64,000 nt of DNA, taken from assembly GCA_023159155.1 (NCBI GenBank), contig JAJNNX010000042.1, forward strand, positions 372,001-436,000, written 5' to 3'. The DNA is from Ustulina deusta. Its lineage: Eukaryota > Ascomycota > Sordariomycetes > Xylariales > Xylariaceae. The notes under the pieces were generated by a model. That model worked only from the letters and a program-made list of their open reading frames with translations, did no database searches and was not told where the DNA came from. Shown here piece by piece: positions 11,981 to 24,844 of the stretch (its first letter is position 1; each line of letters begins with the position of its first letter). The position numbers and the translations under genes are program-made.

Positions 11981-14900
11981 TTAGTTCATGTCCCCAACGC
12001 AGAAAAGTTCTATTTCTCCAACGCCGTTAGTGGACATGTTGCTCGCACCCTCACGCCACTCGAGGAACGCTATTTGGATGTCATCGTCACTCTCGATGGT
12101 AACCAAGTCGCTGTCCTCGTCACGATATTTCAGTCTCAAATTACCCTTACTAATCGAGCTATTTGTAAATCGTGCGAGCTTGCCGTCGATACGGTCACTG
12201 AGGGACTGGTAGGTGATGTTAAAAGGGACAACGAGCGTTACGTAAGTCCCCGTGTCACAGTTGACTTTGACTCTTAACTGTGTTGGGATCGGCAAATCTT
12301 GATTGCTGGGGGGGTTACCTGCGGCAGTACTACCAAGCACTGATGACACTACTTGTCGCCCGTCGAGACTGAGGGGCTGCGGCGCTGCTGATCCCGGGAT
12401 TTGTCCCGTAGACGGGGTGGCTTGTCGAGGATAAATAGGTTGAGTTGGGAATTGAGTCATTGTCCCGCCGTACTGGCCATTCTGCTGATTCAAGCGTTCT
12501 CGCTGAACACCTGGGCTTTGGGTGTTAGCTCGGACTGGGGGATCCTGTCGAGGAGATCCAGTTTGAGACCTGGGGATGCTGGCGTCATGAGCAGGGTGAA
12601 GATGAGGCGGAATGCCAGGGACTGCAGGCACAGGCGTAGTAGTATTAGCTCTCCGTGCATTTTGCCCATTGATATCAGGTGTACTGTATGACCGGCTGCG
12701 CTGCTGCTGGGCCAGTGTTTGTTGCGAGGCCATGACCGGCATAGATGGTCCCCTCGGGTTTCGTCCGTTGGTAGGAGTGGGTCCGTCTCGTGAGGGTGCC
12801 CGCGGCATGGCAGGGGCGGTGTATCGATTGGTGTCTCTATCTTCCCACCCGCCTTGCGGTGTAGAAGTCCGAGGGAAAGGATACTGACCGTTTTGAGACA
12901 ATAGAGTGCTGGCTGTGCTAGTTCTCGATGATGCAGGGGAGTCCAAGGTTGGCGAAAAATACGATTCGCCCCCACGAGGCACGGGCGACTGCGCACTGCC
13001 CGTCTGCACACTTAGTTGTCTCGGAGGAGGTGGGAGCGGGAACTGGGGTGGCGGTGCTCTAGCCAGGCTCGCTAGTGATTGAGCACTATCGGTAGTCACC
13101 GACCGAGCGCGAAGGTTAGTACTCGATGTATTGTGCGTCATCACCCCTCCCAAGTTAGAGCTGTGCCCGAGGTTGGGAGATGACATTTGGCTTGGCACTG
13201 GCTGTTCGTCATCATCATCATCATCGTCATCCTGTTGAGCGTACGGATTCTCTATTGTATCAACATTTCTCATCCAAGTGAAAGCGGGGGTGGGTTGCTC
13301 GGGACTTGTCGTCGACTGGGGGGTATTGATTTTCCGCTGAACGTCGAGGCCCGTAGCCCACTTCTTCATGATTTCCTCATTATTGTATTTGATAGTGAAG
13401 TTCTCGATGCCGGGATCACCTTTCCACCATATTTGTATCGTGTAGGAGCCTACATACGCATGTTAGGTCAACCCCAAATGCTCTTTAGAAATGGGACGTA
13501 CCTGGCTTGGCAAATGAGATGACTTCGGTCACATTTGACATGAAAATCCGGCCTTTGAGCTGCAACTTATTGTTCTTATTACGGCCTTTGGAGATAGACT
13601 TATTCTTGTCCTTCTTGTCCTTGCTCTTGCTCGTTTGGGCCTCTTTACAGCAAAGGAGAATATTTTCGAAGAGATAAATTTCATACTAGTAAATTAGCTG
13701 TTGAACAACAAGGTGATGAGGATATGGCTCACGGGGCGTACGTCTTTCTCTTGATCACTGCGACCTGTTATCACCTGGTATGAGCCGTGTAGAAGCAGTT
13801 TACCGAAATGATCAACTCTGTGGCTTTTCCAATCATCAACTCGAATTCTGAGCTCTTCTAATGCCTCGTTCAATAGGGCGCGATTGACCGCCTCATTGGC
13901 CTGCTTAAGGACTCGCTCTGCAGCCTCAATTCCCTTTGTGAGCTGGTCCCTATTTTCCGGCGGGACATCACCTCTCTTGAGCAGATCCTACAACAAAGTT
14001 AGAGGACATGCTAGTGCGATGAGAACAGACAAGCATACCTTGAGCAATAGAGGGTATTTGGCCAGTCTCTGCATTGGCTTTAGGAGGAACCCATCAAGCG
14101 TGTTGAAGTCACACGCGACAGGGTGTTCAGCTAACTGGATCTTGTCAAATGCTTGATTCGCAACCTGTGCCGCCTTCCGCTGGTTGGCAATGAAAGGCTG
14201 ATAGCATTCAAACTTCGCTTCACTATTAATGAAGATCGCACCCCATTGCTGAGCCGTGTGCGGCATAGAGTTGGTCGTCTCGACTCGGATCAGAAATCGC
14301 CGCTGGAAGTCTAGGATTTTATTTATGTTTAGAAATATTTGATGCGCCACATCTCCTGGAATAACAGCCTTCTCCAGCAGAGATTTCCTTAAATCAAATA
14401 GATTCTCCATGTCCTGTACATATTTACGCTCTGTATCGACAAGTTCACGAATGATGTGGTCGCGATACGTCATCTGGGGGGTGGGGCCTTCGAAGTTGCC
14501 ATCTTCTGGGTAAGGCTGAAGTTGGAGGAGATGGCCACGTTCCTCGGCCACGTCGAGGACACGGTTGATGACTTGGATGACCTAATCAAGGTAAGCATAC
14601 TCGGACAGCACCGAAACGAAAGATAGGGACAAACGCACCTTTACAAAACCTGTGGTATCTTCATTCATCAGATCACTAACGGTAAAGCAGTCAGCCGCGG
14701 GGATTTGCAGCTGCGTTAAACACGCGCTAATAAACTTGAAGGCCGCTGCCTTGGGGTACTTGGTAGGGTCCGTGGTAATGTCGCTTGGGTTGAGAGGGAA
14801 GTCGGGTTTGATAGAATTATAGATGGTGATGAGCGGATCACCGTTTCTGAGCATGCCCCAGAGAGACTCGACGGGGTTGTATTCACTCGACGCAGCATCT

Positions 14901-15229
14901 TGCTCTACACCTTGTAGATGGCGCTCGAAATCCGGCACCTTTGCTAACCGCTGCTTGAGCGATATGCACATCTGATAGAGTGACCTCGAGGCGTCGGCTC
15001 TTTGGTTAATGATGTTGGCCGTAGCCACCACGCCACTCGCGGGGGGAGTGACAGTGGTGGAGGAGGCCATGGACGCCAACGATGTTGTCGAGGCGGAATT
15101 GACCGCCGTGGAGCCAGAAAGATGGCTGGCTCTTAAGCTGCTCATGGTGGAGGAGCCGCCACCGTAGTTGTTGTTGGCTGGGAAGACCGGGGCCGTATTC
15201 GTCCTTAAAAGAGCCGGTGCGTGCGCCAT
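11981..15229 (-). CDS. CDC24: Rho guanine-nucleotide exchange factor Cdc24 (DH-PH-PB1)
   Basis: Five exons, 15229-14639, 14581-14039, 13987-13733, 13685-13502 and 13449-11981, with short introns, give 1013 residues. Order of domains: a Ser/Thr-rich leader, the Cdc24 calponin-homology-like region (~60-190), a DH domain from about residue 235 (YRDHIIRELVDTERKYVQDM), a PH domain whose middle has a Lys-rich insertion (SKSKDKKDKNKS), a long Pro/Ser/Gln-rich linker, and a C-terminal PB1 domain (~915-1013) with the acidic OPCA motif YRDEDSDLVTIESDDDIQIA. Cdc24 loads GTP on Cdc42/Rac at sites of polar growth, and its PB1 binds the scaffold Bem1. All four junctions keep frame. A CAT-repeat microsatellite encodes eight Asp residues in the linker. 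Confidence 0.92.
13204..13233. repeat. In-frame trinucleotide repeat coding poly-Asp in CDC24
   Basis: A run of CAT/CGT triplets on the plus strand reads as eight consecutive Asp codons on the coding strand, in the unstructured linker between PH and PB1. Such a tract is likely to vary in length between strains. Confidence 0.8.
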
Positions 15230-18200
15230 GGCAGATCAACCCATCCGATTTTAGAGCACGGGTGAGGTGAAACGTCCGAGGCACCGAGCTCAAACAAAGC
15301 GCAGAACGAAAGGGAGTCCGCAGGGCTCGTTCGGGGCTTGACAACGTGCACTCGTGTTTCGAGGTCGAGGCGGGGTCAAGAATCGAGGTGGATTGGTGGA
15401 TGGTTGCGACAGAGGGCGGAAATGAATTCCAATGTTCCCTTTGTCGTCCCCGCCGATTGTGCTGATTGTGCTGATTGTGGTGCGGGATCGTATTGGCCGT
15501 GCTCTCAGTCACGAGGGGCACCCAGAATGCTGGAATGTCTGGAATGCTGCCCGGGTGTCCGCAGGCTGATGGCCGTGTGGTCGTGGTTGCGAAGGATCTC
15601 CCCGCTGCGAACCAGTCAGAGTCCTTCTCGAGGAGGTGCGTTTCCTTCTTTTCTTTTCTCCCTGTCTTCGTTTCTCCTCCCTGCGGGCGAGCAATCGGCT
15701 GTGCGAGTTTGCCGAACCACCTGGATAGTTTCTTTTGCCCCCGCAGCCGTGGAACTCGAGTCGGGAGATTGTATCTGTCAGCTGCAAGGACACTGGGTAT
15801 TCGTAGTGCCGGTGACGGCGAGTGTGTCTGAGCTGGTCTGAATCCGATGGATTGCCGTCGCAACGTTTTCAAACGAAGGAGAAGCCTCGAAACATGGCAA
15901 ATCGGGTGGACAGCTGCCTAGTCGTGCATGCCGCAGGGCCGATGCGGGATTGCGAGGGTAGAGAGGGCAGAGAGGGTGGACGGAGACGGCGGCGGAGGCT
16001 GCTTCGATTCGCCCGGTGCAGAGACGATGCTGCGCTGGCGTGAGCGGTGGCGGTTGGAGCTGTCGTGGGATGTGTGTAGAAGCCGTTGCGTTGCTGGCAC
16101 TATCGTGTTCGGTCGAGCGTGGGGTGGTGGCGTAATGCTCAGCTATTCTGGCGATGCTGGGATTACTACAGAAGACGGACGGGTAGGAAAGAGTCGAGAC
16201 GGTCGGCGTGGGGAAAAAGAGCATGAATGAAGTTGTAGTAACAGACAGGGGCGGCAGGCGTAGTGGTGGTGAGCGTGGTTGGGGGGTGGGCTGGTTCCAT
16301 ACACTGCACTGGATGGTTGGGACGCTAAGTCCACTACCCAGGGAGGTACCTCAGTGGACAGTCAGTGCCTTAGGCAGGTTGGTAGGTTACCATGTACTCA
16401 GGGTCGGGCTCTGGTGTGATGCCCCATTACCCATTACCCACCTGTTCTGCCACCTGCGACTTGTTAGGTTAGCCCTCCTCCGCCCCTTGTCTCGGTCTCC
16501 TTTTCTGCATTGTGGGGACTTGATGGCTACTTCAATCCTGTGTACATTTATATTCCAGGTATTTAGGTACCTCTTTATCTATGTATTCCGCCCTTCTTTG
16601 CTCTGCTGCCGTGTTGATCTCCGATCGAAAACCTACAACCTCTTTGCATCCGCGCGTCAAGGGTGATGGAAAACCCAATTTTCGGCTCTTCTGGTTCTTG
16701 TGATCCCCATCGGGAGTCTGTCAATGGCACGGTTCAGCTGAAGGTGCCGACACTAGCATATATAAGCTCGTGTGCATAACATTGTTGCTGGGTACGACAT
16801 GTTCAATGTAACTCGAACTGCAACATGTCTGGGCTTATATGAGTAGTAAATGCTCCTTGATTCACAGTAATAGGACTAGATGTGTCTACCTATCTATCCA
16901 GTGTGAAGGTAAAGTACCTAGTGGAGGAGTTGTATCCTTTAGTGAGAACGGGTCATAGACCTACCTCATAAGGCAAGCTCCCTCTGGGACCAAGGGAGCT
17001 CGCCATCTAAAATCAAATCCTCTCCATTGGGGGCTTTGCTCGATGCTGCTTTACGTCGATATGTTGGGTCAGGCTCATTTGTCCAAGAATTCAAGTCTGC
17101 ATGTACCTACATCATAGGTACTTTCAATGTAGCAGTGGCATGTCGAGGGGGCATCATGAAGGGTTGCACGTGTGTCGGCATAATTCATGGCTGCTTAAAG
17201 TACTTACATCGTGCAATATAGGTAGGTATCCCGTCTCCTGGGAGCACTCATTTCTCATACCTATATATATATATATATATAATTTGACTGGCAAGGCCAT
17301 TTGATATTTTCAATGTTGTTCACCACAGTATTGCCTAATGGCGCCCGTCATCCACGTATCGAGCAAGTCGAAAAAGCGTAACGTCGTGAGGAAACCAATG
17401 GCTTGACTAAGACCGTTGGGCATTGATCGGCGTTCTGTGATAGTGCCCCCAAGCTGTTTCAAATCTGGCGAAGGCTCAGGCTATTCCAAAAGTAGGGTGG
17501 CGTTGACACTGGATGTAACTCATCTGCCGACCGAAAAAGCGCTGTGATCACCCTGTGAACCATCATGATGGTACATCGGCCGTTTGCACGGCCGACCATC
17601 CCCTTATGCCCACACATGTATACGCAGTACTCGGTATTCTATCATGGCTCTGGTGACCGAAGCCTTCCTTCTGCGCGCCGGCGATAAGCTGTCCAGTACA
17701 CTACCTAAATATCAGGTCTCTGTCAGCTGAGGCGCTCCTCTAGGCTTTGTCCGGATAACATACCGACCTACTACGTAGGTAGGTAGTAATGGAAAGACCC
17801 GGGTTACCCTTTCTGCTGAACTGCTTACCACGATTATTATTCTTATTCTTAGTATTATTATTATTAGCCTGTATGTCCATATCGTACACGTCAGGAATGG
17901 CGCCGCTAGAAACTGTCAGAAGCAAAGATAATAACCACGCTCGATACCTAGATCTTGCTGCCGGGATAAGTACTAGTAAGTGCCAGCGCAGTGCCGGTGC
18001 TTGCGTCGGGCGGATGCAGCATGTAGCGATTTGTTAGCTGCCCCTCTTTCGTCCCACGCGTCGAGATACCGCGAGGCGGTCAAACCCGACGATGGCCTAG
18101 ATGGACAGACCCAACGACGAGAGGTCGGCGGCACCCCTAGCGTAGGCTTTGTTGAATGCTCTTGCGACCAAACATGGTTTCCTCAGGTGCTAGGGTTGAA

Positions 18201-20612
18201 GGACCGTCCCGCAGTCGCCTCTCGAACACGGACGCTCTCTCGGGCATGCAGGGAACACCCAAGTCTGACGAGCTGCATGATGTAATGGGAGGGATATTTT
18301 AAGATATAAGCTGCAGCGAGGCTTGCTACGCGTCCTCATCTGACCTGGTGGTGTAGGCACTGCGCTCCATATACTTCATCGTGAGCCATTGCCTTCTCAC
18401 CAGTGTCGCGTTAACATGGTGTCCATAAGTAGGTGTATCCTAACACGCCGCTGCAGAACTGCCCAGAGCTAGAGCTAATTAGCCGTAGCCATCATACGCA
18501 GACCGGTACGCGCATCACAGTGAGCCCGCAACATACACCCCTCTCCGCAAGTAATTGCCGAGACGAACGCCACCTTGCAACCGAGCTATTCTTTTCATGC
18601 CCCCCAACTTCAGCTGAACATCCTTCTGGCGTATTGATACACGGCGTATACAATCTGTCGAGGCAGGTATGGAGATGACCACGTGGATAAGTGCCGCAGA
18701 GTTGCGATTCATTTATTTGCGATGTAACATTCGTCTCGGTCTTCCTGTCGAGATAATTAATAAGTTAGGGAGGGAAAAAGTCCACATGGTTTGACTCCAG
18801 GGAACAAAAGGAGGTCAGATGCCCCGACATTATGGACGAGGCAGTACACTAAGTGTAGAGCCCCTGCGACGCCCCTAAGTCCCCTCCAGATATCCTTGGG
18901 TTTCTGTTGGCTGGTTCACTTCACCATTGTGCGAAAATAAAGCGGCACGGGACGTTCTTTGATGCTTCCTTTCTTCCGTGCATGACTGCATCCTCCCCCA
19001 AGGCGCTACCTAGGTACCTAGTGTACACCGCTCGGTGCCAGTTCCTCTTGTGCTTGTGTTTAACCTCAGCACCGCCTGTGCATGCGATCGAGCAGGATTC
19101 TACTGCGTAAGTATGGACTCGGAATTACACTAGGAGGTTCATCAAATTTACCCACTCAGCCCAGCAATACCTCGTTCCCTATTGTGTACCTTCAAAACAA
19201 GACATGTATTCGGTTTCTTCACATATCATTTCGTGAGAGGGTTGTTTGGTTAGGCCTCTCTTACATACCTACCTACGTATCTCACATGTTGGGATACTTG
19301 AATATAAGGAGGAGCATATACTTCCCGTCTCCCCATACAGGATCTCGGGTGCTTATTTCATCATACCTAGAGGATTAAGTACCTAGAGCAAGATGATTTA
19401 AACTTGCGTAACTCTATATTTAACCATACCTACCTAAGGTACTTAAGTAGGTAGTATTCTCTGAGTCTAATTCACTCTTAGATAATAGGTACTACTTAGT
19501 AGGTTTTGAACGAGTTGAAAATAGAGGTACTGTAGTGTGCTCTTATCCACCGGCCGGCAGTGTCAAATCCGGGTCTATCGACCGGCGGCGCTAAAACTTT
19601 ACCAGACTCCCCCACAGGCAAGCCTAACCGCCTGTGGTGGTGGACTGGGAGGCGGATGGGCAGCGGTACCCGGTTCAGTAAACTGGTGCTCCAGTATGGT
19701 TCCTTCTTCATATTGAACCAACATGAAAACAACGATGAACATAAAAACGACAGTGAATGATTTATTAATGAACAATTAGTAATAAATCGATAATTTATAA
19801 AATCACCAATGTTTATCATATTGTTTAAACGATTTTTCCCTTTGAAATTTCAATGCACTGTTGCTCAAGTATTTACTGACTGCAGCAAGTTTTGGTATCT
19901 ACTAGTAGGTACCTGATAGGTGCAGTCAGTAGGTGCAGGCGCTGAGTAGGAGGTGCGTAGCCGCTGCCATGGACTTTGTGTGGAGTGTGCCAGCACTCCC
20001 AGTCTGTATGCATTGAATCTTGATTGGGCGAGCCTTGGCAGTCCTGTATGACAGCATCCAAACAGCGAAACAGCACACGACAACAGTCCTGCTTCCTTGC
20101 ATTCATCGTCAGTTTAGACCGGCCTCCCGTATGTAGTACAATAACCCTGATGCCTATTTATCACCTTTTTGCAACTCCCCAGCGCATAAATTACAATCAC
20201 GCCCGCCGCCACGTTCCCACCGACCAGACCTCGTAGCAGGCCGTTCCTATAGACCTACTGTCCAGTGCACCAGACCTGGCCTAATAACAGACCCGACGTA
20301 TCAGCGCATAATGCCGACCCGAGTTCGATTGGTCTGACAACCGCACAACCACGCAGCCACTCAATCACACACGTCCACTTACATCCCAACCCAAAACCTC
20401 GCCTTGCCGCACCTTGCCGCTCGCTGCCTTGCCCTGCCTTGCCCTGCCTTCCGTCCTGCGCCTCTTGTCCCGTCCAAGTCTGAGTTTGTCATCCTCGACC
20501 AGCCCGTCGAAGCAGCAACCAGCGGCGAGTCCAGCGCCGTGTGCAGTGTGGTAGATCCCCCGGCGCGCCCCCAACCCCGCCACCACGACGTCGTGACGCG
20601 GCAGCGGTCGCT
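15230..20612. other. 5.4-kb gap between divergent CDC24 and F-box/WD40 genes
   Basis: The CDC24-proximal 1.4 kb (15230-16670) is GC-rich and has long overlapping frames on both strands, as long fungal 5' leaders often do; I do not support a protein there. From 16700 to 20500 only short frames occur. Visible items are a TA microsatellite (17263-17280), ACCTA/TAGGT motifs (17775, 19012, 19267, 19424-19452) and a GC-rich island with an 8-bp hairpin at 19550-19690. Confidence 0.5.
17263..17280. repeat. (TA)n microsatellite
   Basis: Nine TA units in an otherwise featureless intergenic region. Confidence 0.85.
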
Positions 20613-23600
20613 ATGGAGACCTTCCCTCCAACGCAAGAGCCCGATGAAGGCTATTCCGAACATCCCCTCAACACCTCCGCCTCGGGTAGCATCGAGGATA
20701 ATGTCACCACCCTGGCTCTGCGGTCCTCCGCCGAACTCCCCGCCTGGCTGGCCGCACACATGCCTAAACTGACGGTGCAGGAAAAGAAACGTAAGCTCGT
20801 CCCTCCAGCCTGCTGCTGATGTGAAAACGCGCTGATCGGTGTGGCCGACAGATCTCGCCCTGCTGATACTCAATGAACTGCCCACCACTGCCATCGCCGA
20901 TATCGTCATGACCCATCTTAACCCCCGCCTCTATATCAACTTCGTGCATTATTTACCGCCCGAGATCTGCCTGAAAGTGCTGGGCTATCTGGACGCGGAA
21001 TCGCTGATTCGCGTGGCCTTGTGTTGTCGCGGATGGTACGGCTTAGCTTCTGATCGGAAGCTATGGGAGAAGTTATACTATCTCGAGGGCTGGAAGGCGA
21101 TCAAGCCCGAGATTGTGCTTGCGGAAGAACGGATGAATGAGAACCCTACCTCATCTCACATGCACCCTCAGATGGTCAGGTCAGTCGAAGGCGGCCACGT
21201 CACAAAAAAACGAGCTATATCCGACCCGGCACCAAGGGACGAAGGCCCAGGTGAAGACGACTACGAAATGATTGACGCAGACATCACCGTGGGCCAAGAG
21301 CAGCACGATACGCATATGTCAGGTACTAGTCTTTTCGGTGGGCCACAGGCAGGCGGAAGTGGTTCCTCCTCCCAAAGTAACAAAAAAGCACGAAGCCTGG
21401 GTCACCGCATGAAGTCTCCGAGCCCGCTGCCACGCTCGAAAGACGGGTCTGGTCCACAGTCCGACAAAGGCAAGGGGAGGGCTGTAGCCGAGTCTTCATC
21501 TACTGCCTCACCACCAGCCGAAGCAAATAATAGCCAATCAACACTACCCAAGTCGGCACTATGGATATACGACTGGCGAGACCGGCGCTACAAGATCAGT
21601 TGGAAGTACTTATACAGCATGCGGCGGAAGCTGGAGAGCAACTGGGAGCGTGGCCGCTACACCAATTTCCAACTCCCGCACCCAGATCACCCCGACGAAG
21701 GGCACAAGGAGTGCATCTACAGTCTTCAATATAACTCAGAATACCTCGTCAGTGGTAGCAGGGACCGCACTCTTCGTATCTGGAATCTTCACTCGAGACG
21801 CTTGGTGCGCCGGCCCCTGGTCGGCCACAACGGATCGGTCTTGTGTCTTCAATTTGATTCTGACCCGGAAGAGGACCTGATTGTCTCGGGGAGCAGCGAT
21901 TCCGACGTCATACTGTGGAGATTTTCGACGGGCGAGATGCTGCAACGTCTCAAGAGGGCACATAGAGAGTCTGTATTAAACGTCAAGTTTGACAAGCGGA
22001 TCTTAGTAACGTGTTCCAAGGACAAGACGATCAAGATCTTCAACCGCCAGCCTCTACGGCCCGGTGATCTAGGCTATAACGATCCTCAGACAGTGAGTCC
22101 GGTCCCGGTGAACCTCCGCAACTACGGATACGATGACTCACCTCTGGATCAATTGACCATCACGCCGCCCTACACCATGATTGCTTGTTTAGAAGGTCAC
22201 AATGCGGCTGTCAATGCCGTCCAAATATGCGATAGGGAAATAGTGTCCGCTAGCGGCGATCGGAATATCAAGCTGTGGGACTGGCCGAAACAGGTTGTGA
22301 AGCGAGCATTCATTGGACATGGTAAAGGCATTGCCTGTGTTCAGTATGATGGGCGGCGAATTGTGAGCGGTAGCAGTGACAATGAGGTCAAGGTTTTTGA
22401 CTGCGAATCCGGCCTTGAGGTCGCAAGCCTACGTGCCCACAGTAATCTCGTGCGAACGGTTCAGGCAGGCTTCGGTGACCTACCTTATAGCCGAGAAGAG
22501 GATCAACTGGAAGCGAGAGAGGTTGATCGGGCGTATTTCAAGGCTCTAAACGCAGGTTCCCTCGATGAAGTGCGACCAGGCAGGCGACGCGCTTATAACC
22601 CAGGCAGTCGCCGTCCCGAAGACATTACGGCGTATGGCGCTAAGCTGCCTCCTGGTGGCGGCGGCGGGCCATACGGAAGGATCGTCTCTGGTTCATACGA
22701 TCAAAGCATCATCATTTGGCGCCGGGATCGAGAGGGTGCTTGGAAAAGTGCACATGTTCTTCGCCAAGAAGAAGGAGCCGCAGCAGCCCTGAGGCGGACT
22801 TCGGGGGCCTCAAGTTCTGCGATTCCACGACGGTCGTCCCCAGTAGCTGCGGATGTCGTGAACGCGTCTAGCCATCCAACAGATCAGACACCCGGAAACC
22901 AACTGCCCTTTCAAACGGCCAGTGCACCTTCAACCCTCCATCGACCACCCCCTACTTACACTCAAGTCGAGCACCCCATCCACGCCACCATTACCCCCCA
23001 AACCACGGCGTCTTATACTCAGATGATCGACGCTGCCGTACCTCAGGGACCTGCCGCTCTCCACGCGGCCTTGAACTCATTTCCTACAATGCTAACGTAT
23101 AATTCCCACATTCAAGCAGCCATTGATCGCGAGCCCGATGCGATGGTACGTTCACAATTGCGGCAGGTAGTCAGTACCAGCATCGTTAGGGCGCAGATCG
23201 CACAGAACAGGATACGGGAATCTGTGCAACAAGCCCTGGCGGCAGAAGCATCCTCGTCCCACACACCCCATACTAGCTCACATGCGACACCTCCACGGCC
23301 GAGCCAACCCCTGAGTTTGTCACAGTTGTTAAATGGAGACTCCCAAAGCCCTTCCACCTCGGGTCAAGCCACGATTTCCGGACCTACCGCCAGCGGGGGC
23401 CCGCCGCCTACTACGACACATGGTACACATGCGCACCACGCCCACCAGACTCTTCCGTCGCAACCGGCGTCGCAATCGTTTGCAATGCATGTTCTACATC
23501 ATCTCCAATCCGGACCTCTACCCACCTCAGCACACGGCGAAAACCGAGATCAGGGTCACGGACAAGCACAAATACAGGCACAAGTACACACCCAAACACA

Positions 23601-23832
23601 AGCACAGCCACAAACGATTGCGTATCCCCACGCGCCGAACGCGCCGAACGAGTTGCCAGCACCTGGGCACATTGCGCAAACGGACGCAAGCCCGGCCAGA
23701 ATCTTCAAACTACAATTTGACGCGCGACGGATTATTTGCTGTAGTCAGGTTAGCACCATTGTGGGGTGGGACTTTTGCAACGGAGAGGCCGAGCTCGAGG
23801 AGGTGTCAAGATTCTTTAGAACCGTCGAATAG
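20613..23832 (+). CDS. F-box/WD40 protein, SCF substrate receptor (beta-TrCP/FWD-1-like)
   Basis: Two exons, 20613-20790 and 20852-23832, joined by a 61-bp intron, give 1052 residues. The junction restores a helical dimerisation region (LPAWLAAHMPKL...LALLILNELP) followed by the F-box at ~92-140 (YLPPEICLKVLGYLDAESLI). A Ser-rich linker leads to WD40 repeats from ~343 to ~680 with blocks such as LVSGSRDRTLRIWN and IVSGSSDNEVKVFD. A long Gln/Pro/Thr-rich, disordered tail follows, and a last repeat-like strand ends with IVGWDFCNGEAELEE. Such proteins recruit phosphorylated substrates to Skp1-Cullin ubiquitin ligase. Layout and length resemble the Neurospora clock protein FWD-1 and Slimb; orthology is my inference. 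It is not the shorter sulphur regulator type. Confidence 0.85.
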
Positions 23833-24202
23833 GCCTTGACACACTGGTGGTGGTTGTTTTGCTAGAATCCTGCTGTGTGATAGGTCGTTTAACGATCATA
23901 ACTGTAGTCGAAAAGCTGCTTCGACAATCAAGCGCCAAGATATGTATGTACAACGGCTTGACGATAGCTACTCCATGGACGGGGGCCCTACATGGTATTT
24001 GTTTAGATGGCGTGTACAAGACAGTAAATACCACATGAACGAAACATAGTTCTTGACGACCAACTCCTATTGCATGTTTCTCCTGTTTCTTAAACCGTGA
24101 TTGTGATATGCCTATAACGCCGGAAACGCCTCAGTGACATGCCCGCCCGCCCGCTCTGATGCCCAACTCCCCCTCGGTAACTCACCCAGACAGAACATGC
24201 CG
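23833..24202. other. Intergenic, F-box/WD40 gene to VPS60 (3'-to-3')
   Basis: A short convergent gap holding two 3' untranslated regions. Nothing else recognised. Confidence 0.5.
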
Positions 24203-24844
24203 TCACCTCGCGGCCTCCTGCACCTTGGAAGACTCGGGCGGCTCGTCGATAAACTCGGGGACCTCGTCCCTCATGAAGTCCGGCACGCCCCCGGCGTCGA
24301 GGGCGCCCGACCCCTCCATCTCCAACTCGGCGCCGAGCATCTCGAGCTCGGCATCGAGCTCGGCCTCGTCGACGTCCTCGGGGACCTCGTAGCCACGACT
24401 GAGGGTCTCCTGGATCTCGTTGCCGACGTCGAGGAGGTCGGCCATGTCGTCCTGCATGCGCTCGATCTTGTCGAGGTCGACCTTGCCGTACTGCTTGCGG
24501 AGCTCGCGCTGGGTGGTGCGCATGGCGTCGACGGTGGTCATGACGCCGGCCAGGTTGTCCTGCAGGGTCTGGGCCTGCTCCATGTTCCAGACCTGCGACT
24601 GCAGCTGCTCGCGCTGCGCCTCGTACTGCCGCCGCCGCTGCAGCACCTTGAGCGCCTTCTGCTTCAGCGCCGCCTTGCCCGGGCCCTCGCGCATCTTGGC
24701 CAGCTTCCCCTGGTACCCCGCCAGCTCCGTGTTGAGGCCCGCCACCTTGACGTCCACCGACGCGATCCGCGTGTCGATGTTGCCGATCGCCGTGTTCAGC
24801 GTCGGCTTGGGACCCTTGGGCGCGCTGCCGAAGAGCCGGTTCAT
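24203..24844 (-). CDS. VPS60: ESCRT-III-associated protein Vps60 (CHMP5)
   Basis: A single-exon gene of 213 residues of the Snf7 family. The start MNRLFGS, the early helices with KQKALKVLQRRRQYEAQREQ, and the acidic C-terminal part YEVPEDVDEAELDAELEMLG are characteristic of Vps60/CHMP5 rather than of Snf7 or Vps20. The protein is a coiled, basic-to-acidic helical polypeptide that joins ESCRT-III on endosomes and binds Vta1, the activator of the Vps4 ATPase, in multivesicular body formation. Length is normal. The antisense strand has a 315-residue open frame that is a shadow caused by high GC. No introns are needed. Confidence 0.9.
   Translation of the reverse strand: MNRLFGSAPKGPKPTLNTAIGNIDTRIASVDVKVAGLNTELAGYQGKLAKMREGPGKAALKQKALKVLQRRRQYEAQREQLQSQVWNMEQAQTLQDNLAGVMTTVDAMRTTQRELRKQYGKVDLDKIERMQDDMADLLDVGNEIQETLSRGYEVPEDVDEAELDAELEMLGAELEMEGSGALDAGGVPDFMRDEVPEFIDEPPESSKVQEAAR

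Noticed and set aside
15006..15872. 288-codon minus-strand frame overlapping the CDC24 start
   Set aside because: Same strand but a different frame from CDC24 exon 1; the overlap with a clear CDC24 N terminus and the low-complexity leader make it a chance frame.
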